Assembly: GCA_032622095.1 (NCBI GenBank)
Contig: CP136066.1
Coordinates: forward strand, 202,206,978 to 202,270,977
DNA length: 64,000 nucleotides
Direction of reading: 5' to 3'
Source of the DNA: Siphonodentalium dalli
Lineage: Eukaryota > Mollusca > Scaphopoda > Gadilida > Siphonodentaliidae
The stretch's first letter is position 1, and each line of letters starts with the position of its first letter. Positions 22,945-34,540 of this stretch are shown here, one piece after another. The notes beneath the pieces were generated by a model. It searched no databases and was not told the origin of the DNA. It worked only from the letters and a program-made list of their open reading frames with translations. The position numbers were made by a program, and so were the translations under genes.

Positions 22945-24250
22945 GCTGCTATTGGTCTAAAAACAATTTTTATTCCGCACTAATTACTGGTTGGAAATCT
23001 AAACAATGAAAACAATTTCAAACTATGCGCGGTGTAAAATTTACAAATGATGTTGCGCCAGGCATGAAAATTACAACTGTTGAATTTTTTTATAAAGTGA
23101 GACACCCAATACCCCCATATCGCCACATCCATGGCGAAGAGGAGGCTCGGGTGACTAATGTGTTAGATTTATAATGAAAACTAGAGCAATATTGGAGTGA
23201 ATGTGACGGAAAGACGACCACACGACGGATTGGGCGATCTATAAGTCCACATTGTGTGTATCACACGTGCAACATCGTATAAACATGTACACACATACTA
23301 GTTACGCGCGCCGCATGAATACTAATGTCCAAATTATTGTTTCGCCTGGGCGCTGGAGTTTACGCTAGGGGTTTTATTTATAGATATTGGGAATTTTTGG
23401 GACGGATTTAAAAGTCGAATTTCGCGACACAGAGGCCGAGTCCGGTAAAAGGTGTAGTTGGGAATTTCGTTTATTGTCCTTTACATATATGTCAATAATG
23501 TTGATTTTTGGTTTGTGACAAGCTATGTCAATTACAAATAAAAGAAATGAAAAAGATAATTTGTAAGTCTTATATTTCAACTTTTATAGACATTTTTTTA
23601 TAGACGTTCTTCAGCCCACCGAGGGTTCGTTAATTAGATGCTGGTTGTTATTGCTATTTTAACGGAATTCTGAGTTGGTCATTCGCGAAGCCAATATATT
23701 TTATATTCTATAATTACAAACATGGGTATATAATATATGATCTTGAGCGCGTTACCATTTCTGACATTGGTTTTCTTGTATTTCAGTGTGATCAACTCTA
23801 TGCCGACCTGCAGTGTCCACTAACATGCAGTTAAGGCTGTCATAGGCCAAATTGGCCATTGGCCAATTGTTTTCGAAAAATGCCAATGTTTTTTTAACCA
23901 CAAAATCGTAAATCTAATTCAAAACCCCCAAACTTGTTTGTAACCGGAGTCACATGGACATAAAATTGATAGGATGATCATCTGCTAATTGATTTTATTA
24001 CACGCTTGTTCCTAGACGTACAGCATTATTGCTGTTCCATATTTACAAATCCGTATGGAACGTACGTTCCATACACATCTCGTTGACGTAAAATGACGTA
24101 CATGACGTTCGCCTGAGCTCAACCATGAAACTGGAACTATTTAAATAAAAGAATCATCACACATGACAAACACGCCCTGTATGAGCCTAAATAAACATTC
24201 TAATCGTGTATTTTTAATGCACGGATTCTAGGACGCGAATTGTGTAATAA
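22945..24250. other. No gene; one perfect 22-bp palindrome
   Basis: Unmatched sequence. GTATGGAACG at 24054 is followed immediately by its complement, forming a perfect 22-bp palindrome centred on ACGT. 'ggccaattg' words cluster near 23848-23870. Confidence 0.4.
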
Positions 24251-24409
24251 ACACAGAACGACACGATGTGTAAATGGGTTTGTCGATACGGCACTCGTGC
24301 TGTCGCGGAGGGATAGAACTCGAGTCGCAAGCGCCTCTCGTACTATCCTTCCGCGACATCACTCGTGCCGTATCGACAAACCAATTTACACATCGTGTCG
24401 TTCTGTGTA
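24251..24409. repeat. 159-bp fold-back with ~66-bp arms
   Basis: ACACAGAACGACACGATGTG at the left edge is matched by its complement at the right edge. Pairing continues through 'ttgtcgatacggcactcgtg' and 'gtcgcggagggatag' with very few mismatches. The loop is about 28 bases. A single-copy palindrome in this window. Confidence 0.9.
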
Positions 24410-24809
24410 TAGATGACACGTCTTAATGTGTATCACAGGGCACTCTGGCAGTGCAATATCAAACAATGGGTCACAGAATACAATAACACAGTATTTAGAA
24501 TTAACACTAATGCATCCTTTGTCTGTCACATATAAGGCTGAAGGGTAGATGGTGGGTAGTGGTGTATAGTCAAGTAACAATGGTCGGATTAAAGAAGTCT
24601 ATAGTCACGGTACTTGAAGTTATGGACATAATTATATAGAATGTTAGATAAAACAAAAATATACATCAATTGTGAGACCAGAAAATGAGGATTTGATTTG
24701 GCATAAAAGAAAATCAGAATTGACCAAAAAAATGGCCAAAATATTTCAGTCCAGACTGATCACTGCTGACACGAAAGCTCGAACCCGACCCTTCATTCTG
24801 AACAATCAA

Positions 24810-25319
24810 TTAAAGGGGTACTGTACACCATTTTCAATAAATTCCCGGTAATAACAACGATCTAATATCGATAATATAATAATAAGTTAATACTTTGATA
24901 TAAATTTAATTTATGGCTGGATCCATAAATTAAATTACGAATTTCCGTGTACAATACGTAATCAAATTAAATGAGGGATAGTGGATTGGCAACGTGTGGC
25001 ACACATGATCGTGTAAAATAATGTTGATACCGGGCGTAAACTCAAGCCGCTCACTGACTTTTGACTATACAATAACTTAAATGAGTATCTGGGACTATAG
25101 TATGCATATAATATAATATTTATTTGATACATTTGCTTGAAAACTGTACAAAGATTACTCAACAACGACAATTTGTATTTTCGCATTCCGGCTAATCTGC
25201 CATGCGTAACATTACTTCGTACTCAACATACTTGCAAATAACGGAAGTCTGGTTACCTTATTCTACGACTCAGAGACTATAGATTCCAAAAACAATATTT
25301 GAGTACAGTATCCCTTTAA
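24810..25319. mobile_element. Family F TTAA element, copy 1
   Basis: The copy lies between TTAA 24810 and TTAA 25316, with ends AGGGGTACTGTAC and GTACAGTATCCCT. A second copy sits at 62600-63190 in the same orientation, with blocks 'acaacgatctaatatcgata', 'caactcactgac'-like and 'gacaacgacaatttgtattt'. About 510 bp here against 590 bp there, the difference being an internal indel near 24880. No transposase. Confidence 0.9.
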
Positions 25320-25545
25320 TTATATATATATATACATATTATGCGTTTATTTGTTTACAGTGTCCATTTAATTATATATACATATTATGAGCTTATTTGT
25401 TTACAGTGTCCATTTAATTATATATACATATTATGGGCTTATTTTTTAACAGTGTCCCTTTAATTATATATACACATTATGAGCTTATTTGTTTACAGTG
25501 TCCATTTAATTATATATACATATTAAGCGCTTATTTAACTAAATA
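25316..25545 (+). repeat. 46-bp tandem repeat abutting family F
   Basis: About 4.5 units with period 46, marked by TTTACAGTGTCC and 'tttaattatatatacatatt'. Each unit echoes the family F right end plus its flank ('acagtatccctttaattata'). The array may have grown from that junction. Confidence 0.9.
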
Positions 25546-25604
25546 ATATTTTATGGCTCAACCACTATACACCTATTTGAAGAATCAATGCAAAATAGAA
25601 GAGT

Positions 25605-25884
25605 TAAGTGTATGGAAACAAGGATCAGACAGCAAGCCCGAGGGCTTATATGAAGTCTTCTCCTCTGTTGGCTACACGCCGCGTCCCCAATAAGTGAGGG
25701 GAGCATAGATCAGACGGGAAGGGTTGGAAATAATGGTTTTAGGAGAAACGAACCCCAAGAAGTGATGGACGGGTATAGTTCAGATGGGACGTCTTGGAAA
25801 TAATGGTTTTAGGAGAAATGGAGATATATAATAATTTGTGTTAGGGATGGAAAAAAGGAAGAAGATAGTTTTAGGGATAGCAAG

Positions 25885-25953
<69 letters not shown>

Positions 25954-26120
25954 TAGCGAAAGGAAGGGCGGAGAAATTAGAAGACAAGAGGGGACAGACG
26001 AATTCGTGACATGATGACAGCGGTGGGGAGTTTTCAATGGCTGTGTTGTTGTCTGATTAAAAATATAATATATAGTAATCGTCTTGTGTCAGGCGCCATG
26101 GGAGGGGGTCAATAACAATT
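25605..26120 (-). repeat. Second copy of the 7001-8268 retroposon, without the MITE
   Basis: Read on the minus strand, it starts 'attgaccccctcccatgg' and runs to 'gcccgagggctt' and beyond. It matches 7012-7325 and then 8080-8190 with no interruption at the palindrome-array site. It holds its own (GA)n tract (about 25887-25953) and a 70-bp internal duplication ('ggaaataatggttttaggag' at 25735 and 25797). Confidence 0.75.
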
Positions 26121-26339
26121 GCTGCCAACTGGTTACAATGAAACAATGACAATATTGCTGATACTTGCATATTTGATGGCCAATTAACTGTCTATTACGG
26201 ATGCGTATTATGTGTTCATCAAAAGCGACTGTCGCCTCCCACGCAGAACAAGATAATCAGTTCAGGGCATTTATTGGTTTCCCTTTTGTCGAAGACCTGT
26301 TTTATCCATTAACGTTTCGCAATAGAAATGCGCTATATA

Positions 26340-26745
26340 TTTTTTGCAAATACAAATCCATATACATTTAGCGAGACTCCCGCAAATACAAATCCATATA
26401 CATGTAGCGCGCAAATACAAATCCATATACATATAGCGAGACCCCCACAAATACACATCCATATTTTTGTAGCGAGACTCCCGCAAATACAAATCCATAT
26501 ACATGTAGCGCGCAAATACAAATCCATATACAGCATGTAGCGATACTACCGCAAATAAAAAACGATATACATGTACCGAGACTACCTCAGATACAAATCC
26601 ATATACATGTAGCGAGACTACCGCAAATACAAAACCATATACATGTAGCGAAACCCCCATACATACACATTCACATACCTGTAGCGAGACTACCGCAAAT
26701 ACAAATTCATATACATGTAGGGAAACCCCAAAAAAACCAACTCCA
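26340..26745 (+). repeat. 36-bp minisatellite
   Basis: Around 11 units with 'gcaaatacaaatccatatac' and 'atgtagcgagac', mostly period 36, with shorter units near 26405 and 26510. The length is a multiple of three, so the minus strand stays open for 171 codons (26271-26786) with a repeated VVSLHVYGFVFA-like peptide. I regard this as a by-product. Confidence 0.85.
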
Positions 26746-26774
26746 TATATTTTAGGAGCAATTCTGCTCATTAG

Positions 26775-26970
26775 TGGACAACGCAATTATCTCAACAGTG
26801 CATTTGAGTCGTTTGTACTTGTAATGCGTGAACCGGGGGTTGAGGACAACACAATTATCTCACCAGTGCATTTGAGTCGTTTGTACTTGTAATGCGTCAA
26901 CCGGGGGTTGAGGACAACACAATTATCTCACCAGTGCATTTGAGTCATTTGTACTTGTGATGTGCAAACC
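26775..26970 (+). repeat. 68-bp tandem repeat, ~2.9 units
   Basis: Units start at 26775, 26843 and 26911 with 'ggacaacacaattatctcac'. The end of each unit, 'aaccgggggttg', degrades in the last copy. Confidence 0.9.
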
Positions 26971-27210
26971 CCAGGATGATATAGAGCTCAGGACCAACTT
27001 GTTGTTTCCGGAGCCATATATAGTAGGTACCGCGCCCAAATGGTCTAATATAGTGTATTTACTCAAATCACCACACTCAGTGGCATATAGAGTTACATTA
27101 CTCTGCTGACCTTCTTGCCCCTCCCCTGCGCGCAGGTACATGCGTAGTTATATGAGTTACCAATATTGGTAACATATTTCCCAAAGCAGCCATCCCAGCA
27201 CCGCGACGAC

Positions 27211-27693
27211 GATGAGCACCAACCAACTCAGCCCGGGCGATGAGCACCAACCAACCCAGCCCGGGCGATGAGCACCAACCAACCCAGCCCGTACGATGAG
27301 CACCAACCAACCCAGCCCGGGCGATGAGCACCAACCAACCCAGCCCGGGCGATGAGCACCAACCAACCCAGCCCGGGCGATGAGCACCAACCAACCAAGC
27401 CCGGGCGATGAGCACCAACCAACCCAGCCCGGGCGATGAGCACCAACCAACTCAGCCCGGGCGATGAGCACCAACCAACCCAGCCCGGGCGATGAGCACC
27501 AACCAACCCAGCCCGGGCGATGAGCACCAACCAACCCAGCCCGGGCGATGAGCACCAACCAACCCAGCCCGGGCGATGAGCACCAACCAACCCAGCCCGG
27601 GCGATGAGCACCAACCAACCCAGCCCGGGCGATGATGAGCACCAACCAACCCAGCCCGGGCGATGAGCACCAACCAACCCAGCCCGGGCGATG
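27211..27693 (+). repeat. GC-rich 28-bp satellite, ~17 units
   Basis: The unit contains GATGAGCACCAACCAACCCA then GCCCGGGC, with only a few changes (T for C near 27230, one GTACG, one extra GAT at 27632). Because the unit lacks stops on the minus strand and 28 is not a multiple of three, all three minus frames are open (98-162 codons). Those proteins are artefacts. There are no unique spacers, so it is not a CRISPR. Confidence 0.97.
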
Positions 27694-27717
27694 GTGGGTA
27701 ACTTGTGCTTCAATAAC

Positions 27718-28028
27718 TATTTATTTGGTTTCGGGGTAAAACATATTTGATTCGAGTCGAGGAACCCACCTATCAAAGCTTAGAGTTATTAGATATCGAT
27801 TTTTGAAATCTATTATTTTTCACCATCGAGACTTATCAGTGGCCCAGTAAAAAGTCGACGAGCCGACGGTCTCGGACCAAAGTGCGGATGAAGATGGATA
27901 ACTCAATAATGAAGGGGCTTTGTGTTGGCAAATAATCGATTCTGATAACCGAAGCGGAATTTCTAAAAATGTTGTTGTTGTTGGAATCTGATTACATGGG
28001 GACAATCGAATCGATTTGAGTACCTTAA
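27718..28028 (-). mobile_element. Family B copy 3, truncated by the satellite
   Basis: Begins within the family ('tttggtttcggggtaaaac') directly after the 28-bp array and ends 'gagtaccttaa'. The left terminus is missing. Contains 'tttgattcgagtcgagga' and 'ggatgaagatggataactc'. Confidence 0.8.
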
Positions 28029-28690
28029 AGTACCAGATATATAGGCTTTAGAAAAACAAGTTTGTGCCATGGATATTACTCAATCAGATACATGTACCGG
28101 GATGCTGTTTTATGTATACCAAGAAGTGATTGGGAGCATAATGTCAATTAAATGTGGAATTTTATGAAGTGGTTTGATCAATTGTGATAGTCACTGGATA
28201 GTTGGAGATAATAGCTCGATTGGCTTATATTCAAGATTCAAATTAAATCAAACCACAATCTGGGTAATTACTAGTAAAACATGTTTGGTCTAAACTGCTC
28301 TATCTACTGACTGGTAAAATGAATATCAAATATAAGTACATTTATTGATATCATCATTCTTACTAAGTTGAATTTTAGCTCTGAAGACCCCCGGCTAGAG
28401 GAACTAGGTGCTTACGTGTAAATGTTAGTATGACAGAGATAATTGGCCTCTCTTTCCAGATAGCTACATGTACTCGCTGTTAAAGTCAAGTCTTGTGCAG
28501 TGCGGTTTATTTGTGGACGAAATACAGGATACTAGATGTATTTGACTATGCAGGGATGATCCTGGGTATTTTGGGAAATGGTCCGGGGCCCCTGCCATTG
28601 GGAAAAAATGTGTCGCTAAAATTAGGAATAACAATAACAGTTAAGCAACATATGAACAAGCAATGTTATGTGTTGTGTAAATGAATGCAA
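28029..28690. other. No recognised feature
   Basis: Unmatched AT-rich spacer before the 2.3-kb element. Confidence 0.45.
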
Positions 28691-30981
28691 TTAAGGGTAT
28701 CCTAAACGTGACAGAGTTGACATTTCGTCCAATATGGCCGAAAATTTATAAAATAATGAGCTCAAATTCACTATAAGGTTTGCAAAATGGCCACAATGAA
28801 CCAATACAATATTATAATCATATAACATAGATCATTTTGAAATGTAAAATGTTGTCCCATCTTACAGGAATCTATATATAAAAAAATTATGAAACAATTG
28901 TTATTTTCAATTTTACACTTTCTTACAGTACTCATATCTGTAAAATTACTGCATGTTTGAACTATAATAGTTTACCGATAGATGCTTTGATATTCCAATA
29001 TATTGAGAGGGACCTTGCTTTTTCAATATAATGTTTCTTGTGTCAGAAATTCACCCGTGTAAAATGTGGTCGTATCCGCTCGATATGCGAAATCCACAAC
29101 AACACTCGAAAAATAGGGAACTTCAATTTGAAGTTAACAGATACTAAAATCCGAGAATATATAGTCACCACTAATTAGCCTATTTAAAGGTACTCAACCC
29201 GATCAGAGGGTCCTATATTACTATTTCTTTGGCTTTGGGGGTAAAAAATATTTGATTCGAGTCGAGGAACCCATCAAACAAAGCTCAGAGTTATTAGATA
29301 TTGATTTTTCAAATTTGTTATGTTCTCGAGATGAGTACCAATAACTGCCGTAATCTGCTCTGGATGTGTACTCCAAATCTATTCAAACAGACAAGGATGA
29401 ATAACTCTAAAATCAAGTGGTAATTTTTACGCAATTTTGACTGAGTTCTGGGCCAGATAGTATTCCCGATAATGAAAAATAATAGATTTCTAAAATCGAT
29501 ATCTAACAAATCTGAGCTTTGATGGGTGACTTCCTCGACTCGAATCAAATATTTTTGACCCCCGAAGCCATTGAAATAGTAATTGAGAGGAGTTTTATCG
29601 GGTTGAGTACCTTTAAGTACTTTATGACCAAAACTAACCTTAGAACATCGCTGATTTAAATGACAATTTCCTAGAAAACTTTGACAAAATGGATTGTAAA
29701 CATCACGTGACTAAAAACTTGGAATATCCTCCGAACGAAATAATTCACTCTTTAAATAATTATTGTTTTTAAACAATGCAAAACACCTGAATATATGCAT
29801 TAGATTGACAACCTAAAACACGGTATTCATATATAAACAAAATTTATTAAATAATGTGTATATCTATCAAGTATTATTTTGTTAGAGGGTACGGATTCCC
29901 GGTCTTTCCCAAATCTATTTTTAGTGTTTGCACGCGTTACCTTCTTTGCAGAGCTTTGCGGGTGCAAACTATTCTTATTAAAAACAGCCAAAATAAGGTT
30001 ACACGCATCATACACAGCTAATAAATAAACTAATTGAATTGAATTGGACATAATCCACAACACATGTAATTCATGCAGGTATAGTAGATAACTGCGCAAT
30101 CGGTCATCCAAGTTATTTTTTAGGGCTGTTGTATTGTTTGATCAACTTTCTCAGAAAAACAAAAACATGTCGAAATCTCGTTTTGGTTTCGGTTTAATGG
30201 ATGACTAAATGAGTTCAAAATATTTTTAAAAACAATATATGGGGTAATTAAACTATAATTATTTCAAATTACAATATATGCTAGCTTCTTAATGTTGTTT
30301 TTCAACTGTCTGGGGTAATTTCTGTTAAAAAATCTCTGAAGTCTAAATGTATGCCAGGCCATTTGTGTCATAATACACCAGTTATGGCAGTATCACAAAA
30401 TATGATGCATCTGATATCGCAGGGAATGTTGGAAATATAGCTTACAGTGTAATTTTTTGTTTAAATATGTTATACAGTATCAATGGTGCATGAGGTATTG
30501 TTGAAATAGTGGCAAAATAGACAGCCTTATGATCCAGCTCACATCATTGCCAACTTGGCTTCCCATACCAAAACATAGTTCCAAAAAGCAAATGGCAACA
30601 TATTTGTGTTCAACTGATGGAGGGTGTCTTCAACTCAATGGATTTGTAACTAAAAAAGTTAGTTATTTTATGAAATGACGGTCCCTCTCCTCATCCAGGA
30701 ATCCTAATCTATAAGATGCCACAATAATTATAACTGTTTGCTTTATTAGTTTTGACTTCCGGTGATTGGCATAATGTCGCTCACTTTCCAGTTAATTTTC
30801 TCGGGCAAATATATCTTTTAAAAATATGGATGTGATGCTAAAAAATTATTCAATCATATTCCTATATCCTTGTGAAATTTCAAGTAAATTGGAAATATAG
30901 TCTTGCAATGGCTGGCATTTATCGGAGAGAGGGGCATAAAAACTCATTCGGCCATCTTTGTCACGTTTAGGATACCCTTAA
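28691..30981. mobile_element. 2.3-kb TTAA-flanked element (GGGTATCC ends)
   Basis: The element lies between TTAA 28691 and TTAA 30978. The ends are exact inverted repeats of 19 bp, GGGTATCCTAAACGTGACA and its complement. 'atggccgaaa' near the left also mirrors 'ttcggccatc' near the right. A family B copy is nested at 29184-29616. The interior is AT-rich; its longest frame is 94 codons (29827-30111, minus) with no transposase motif. It may be a decayed or internally deleted piggyBac- or Kolobok-type transposon. Confidence 0.85.
29184..29616. mobile_element. Family B copy 4, symmetric variant
   Basis: The copy lies between TTAA 29184 and TTAA 29613. Both halves carry the same family end in inverted order: 'tttgattcgagtcgagga' at 29251 and 'tcctcgactcgaatcaaa' at 29532. 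This extends the terminal inverted repeat to about 120 bp, unlike the asymmetric copies. It is nested inside the 28691-30981 element. Confidence 0.85.
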
Positions 30982-31124
30982 ACCACTGATAAGCTTATGT
31001 TTATGCACAGCGTCATGAACAAATGAAACAACACATTAACATATTTTGTCTGTTCTCACAGTTAACAACTTTAACTAAAACGACCAAATATCACTTGAAA
31101 AAAAAGAATATATTACAATTTAAA

Positions 31125-31470
31125 GTGATGTGAAACACTCCGGTAGGGTGATCAAATATAAATGGAGAATAATCTTGTTCAAATTAGTAATTTTTACAAA
31201 TATTGTATACATATTGACAACACACAGCGTCATTCTTATATATTAATTAAATGCAGTCACGTTAGTTTATCGCTGATAGATGCGTCCCGAATCGAGTAGT
31301 AAATATTTACAATTGAGCGATAATTCTGACGATGTCTTCTAAGGAGTGGTATGGTCGATTTGCTTCAGATTTTCTGCGATGTTAGTAGAATGCTACATTC
31401 CTCCAGTTGGCATAGTGCATGAATACTAACTTACTACTTTCACGCACCCGAATAAGTACAAAATATATAT
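31125..31470 (-). repeat. Dispersed repeat, partner of 860-1240
   Basis: The reverse complement matches 860-1240 through blocks such as 'gtttcacatcactttaa', 'aatgcagtcacg' (inverted) and 'gaatgtagcattctac' (inverted). It lies 145 bp outside the 2.3-kb element. Class unknown. Confidence 0.65.
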
Positions 31471-31925
31471 GTAATTGACTGTTAGCTAACACAATATATA
31501 TACAGTACCTTTAATATATATTTCTTTATTTCATACTATAAAGTCCATAAACACAACAGAACATATGTAGTACTACTCCAACTTCACAACTACAAGTTAC
31601 TAGATTAGAATGCATTTTAGTTACTGCCTGAGAACGCATACATGTACATAGAAAACCCTGCATAAGGACCGAAAGGACCTTAACTTGTCATTGAGTGACT
31701 GTGTGACTGAAAATGTATTGGGAATTTTGGGGTCAGAAATTGGAAATAGAAACATGCCTATTTCCGATTGGGAAAGGGGTCGAAAAACGGCCCCTGGTGC
31801 TACCCAAGATTATCCCTGCTATGAAATATGTTGTTTTTTTTATAGATATTTCGGGATAATTTCCATCAGTTTCTATATGTAGCTTACAATCACATGGTAG
31901 TTGATATTCCAGAGACATCTATAGT
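31471..31925. other. No recognised feature
   Basis: Spacer. Overlapping short frames on both strands near 31685-31918 are not supported. Confidence 0.4.
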
Positions 31926-31929
31926 GTTG

Positions 31930-32240
31930 AGAGGTTTGAAGCCCCCAAACGTTTTGAAAAAGTCGGGCGATTTTCGGACAAATTGGAGATATTTTCGGTT
32001 AAACTCGGGCAATTTTCAGGCAAATAGAATGGTGTTTCAGGGGGAAATTTTGGCAAATTACACTAACATTCACATTTCTGCCAGAATTTTACATATTTAA
32101 GGTTAACTTGAATCTATTTTGTTATATTTATGTGTATATACAAGGTATATTCTACAAAACCTGTGTTACAACCATGAATATATCATGTAAAACAATTCGG
32201 GCTAAAAAGTCTGAACATTTGAGCGCCTGTACGGCTATGA
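31930..32240 (-). repeat. Family K repeat, partner of 59899-60195
   Basis: The reverse complement matches 59899-60195 through the runs of 'cggacaaatt', 'gttaaactcgggcaat' and 'tacatatttaaggttaa'. The right end, 'gtacggctatg', is the family terminus; the left end is lost. Confidence 0.65.
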
Positions 32241-32603
32241 CCATGCACAGTTCTTGTCAAGATAATTTTTTCTGAGAGAAAATGAATTCCTCTCCAGGGA
32301 TTGGCCATTAAATATGAATTTGGCCTTCCATTGAGTACGGATATTCTGCATTGCCATAGAATTGTTTTGTTGGTTTAATTTATTTCCGCTTTGTTACTCG
32401 GTCAGAAAAAATCGACCAAAATTCTACTGTTTATAGATTCTAGGGATAGTTCTTAAAGATTAATGTCTCTTTGTACACTTAGAATGCATTCGTTTCCCCC
32501 CATGCAATGTTCTCATTATTGGATGCATTGTAATAAACGTTTAGTAGTTCCCGGCAGTGCAGTGCTGTTTAGTGATGTTGTAGTCACAGTTACACAATAG
32601 AAA
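32241..32603. other. No recognised feature
   Basis: Unmatched spacer between families K and A. Confidence 0.45.
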
Positions 32604-33062
32604 CCGGATCAAGCCTGTAGGTAGTGTGTCTGTCATTTACAGAATGAGGCCCACATAGGGTGAATTTAGTGACGCTATCCCACATGTCGCGCTAGCTTCA
32701 TCAAAATCACACTCTGTGAACCTCATTCTACTTAGGCCTCGACTGCTATGGGAGACATATAGGATATGATTGAAGTTCCCCAGTTAAAGTTGGTGATGTT
32801 CACACATTTGTCACCTCGATTATGCCTTTTATCTTCTGCAAATCATGGGATATAGAAACTTCCCAGAATGGAAACAGTAACTAAAAACGATGTTAATTCG
32901 AGACTATAGATACTTTCCAGCAGATGAGGCCTAAGCAGAATGAGGTCCACAGAGGGTGAATTTGGTGATGCTAGCCCGCTGTGTGCGATAGCATCACTGA
33001 ATTCACCATATGTGGACCTCATTCTGCAAATGACAGACACACTATTTGCAGGCTTGAACCGG
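32604..33062. mobile_element. Family A copy 3 (most complete ends)
   Basis: The terminal inverted repeat runs from 'ccggatcaagcctg' through TAGTGTGTCTGTCATTT and is mirrored at the right by AAATGACAGACACACTA and 'caggcttgaaccgg'. It covers about 45 bp before reaching the hairpin GGTGAATTT/AAATTCACC. Length about 455 bp. Internal 'gctatgggagacatata' and 'agcagatgaggcctaagcag' match the other copies. Confidence 0.8.
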
Positions 33063-33399
33063 ATCTTTGAATATATCGATCCAGCTCATTAAGTACTTCT
33101 GGGTAATGAGTGACTGGAGAAGCGCTGATGAATTATAGATACATTTAAAGATGGTCCATCTCTTTCGGGCCACAATTACAACAACATAATTTTGATAAAT
33201 TCCGATTTCAAGATTCCAAATAATCACGATTATAAAAATAATAAATTTTATGATCGAAGTAATCGGTTAAAATAGATTGGGGGTTCCCCCCATGTTTGCA
33301 ATGGCGTATTTTACGTACATGCGCAGTATTAAGATTACGCCATTTTGAGTTTGTATTAAGAAAATACTTTGTTTTTTTGCTATTTCTATTGTTCGTGGA

Positions 33400-33608
33400 C
33401 CAGAAGCACGTGGTCAAACGGACGAAGGTGCGGATGAAGATGGATAACTCTAAAATCAAGTGGTTAGAAATAACAAACTTCAAACATCGATATCTAATCA
33501 CTCTTGAGCTTTGATGGGTGGGTTCCTCGACTCGAATCAAATATTTTTTACCCCCGAAGTCAAAGAAATAGTAATTTACGAGCGTCTGATCGGATTCAGT
33601 ACCTTTAA
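33400..33608 (+). mobile_element. Family B copy 5, right half only
   Basis: Starts within the family ('gtgcggatgaagatggataa') and ends 'tcggattcagtacctttaa', at a TTAA. The left half is absent; the preceding sequence is unrelated. Confidence 0.8.
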
Positions 33609-33949
33609 GTTTGACTCACTTATATTTGCTGAGAAATTACACGGGCGATTTGTTCTTATATAGTAAGAACAATCATGATTGGTGCCAGAAAGGGGTTATT
33701 CAGAACTTTACCAAGTAGAGTTGTATGTTAGCATGAAAATTATAGCACTGTGTGTTGAGTAAATATCAACAGCGACAAGTCCTTCAGGTAGATAAATCCT
33801 TGAGAGATTGACCGCGACGCTGGTAATGCTTGGAAGACTCATTGTGCGAATACGCGCGGGCTGCATGGCTACATTTGGCATATTAATTATGACGACCAAT
33901 TGTCACCAAACTCCACCATAGTATGTCACACATACCATGCCATTGATGC

Positions 33950-34540
33950 GGTGATACGTGTGTCCGAAGCCAAACTAGTGCTCTCTGTCGTGTCTACACA
34001 AGCCAATTTAGTCAATGTGGTAATTTCATATATTGATATTTTATATATAGACTATTCTATATCAGTGTTGTAAAACAAAAATTATATAATATAATGCTTA
34101 ATTCGACGTTAAATGTAAATGTTTTCGTACCCAAACCCACGAATCGAAGGAATACAACTAAAATTCAAAAGGCGGGCCTGTCCCTATTTTTTTTTATAGA
34201 TATATAGTGGTTATGTTGGCTGTTTATGTTGACAGTGACAGCGACGCCGTCGCCGTTTGTATTTGTTAATTGAATTATAATTTGTTATATAATTATTATA
34301 TTGTCATTATTATTATCAGTTTCATATTTCATATAATAAAATTGATAAAGAATAATTTTAAACAATAGTTCTGTTATTTGGGGCCGACTTCTCTGGGGCG
34401 TCTTCTCTGGGGCCGTCTTCCCGTGGGGCCGACTTCTCTTGAATTCCTTGACCCAGCTAAACATATTAACGCGATGTAGTTCGAACCAATTCTGACGTTG
34501 TATTAAAGGCGAGTCTGAGACAGTACGGAATCAGACGAGG
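33950..34540 (+). repeat. Family G repeat, copy 1
   Basis: Reverse-complement match to 56455-56760 in two blocks: 34004-34190 ('gtcgtgtctacacaagccaa', 'gttttcgtacccaaaccca') and 34450-34530 ('tagttcgaaccaat', 'gttgtattaaaggcgag'). The 34190-34445 interval is an extra AT-rich piece ending in a GGGGCCGACTTCTCT tandem (34378-34440). A third copy begins at 44745. Confidence 0.65.

Noticed and set aside
26271-26786. 171-codon minus frame with repeated VVSLHVYGFVFA
   Set aside because: Direct translation of the 36-bp minisatellite; no start context or flanking exon signal.
27157-27713. Minus-strand frames of 73-162 codons
   Set aside because: They are three-frame readings of the 28-bp satellite, which happens to lack stops.
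29827-30111. 94-codon minus frame as transposase remnant
   Set aside because: No catalytic motif or family signature recognised; kept only as a note inside the 2.3-kb element.
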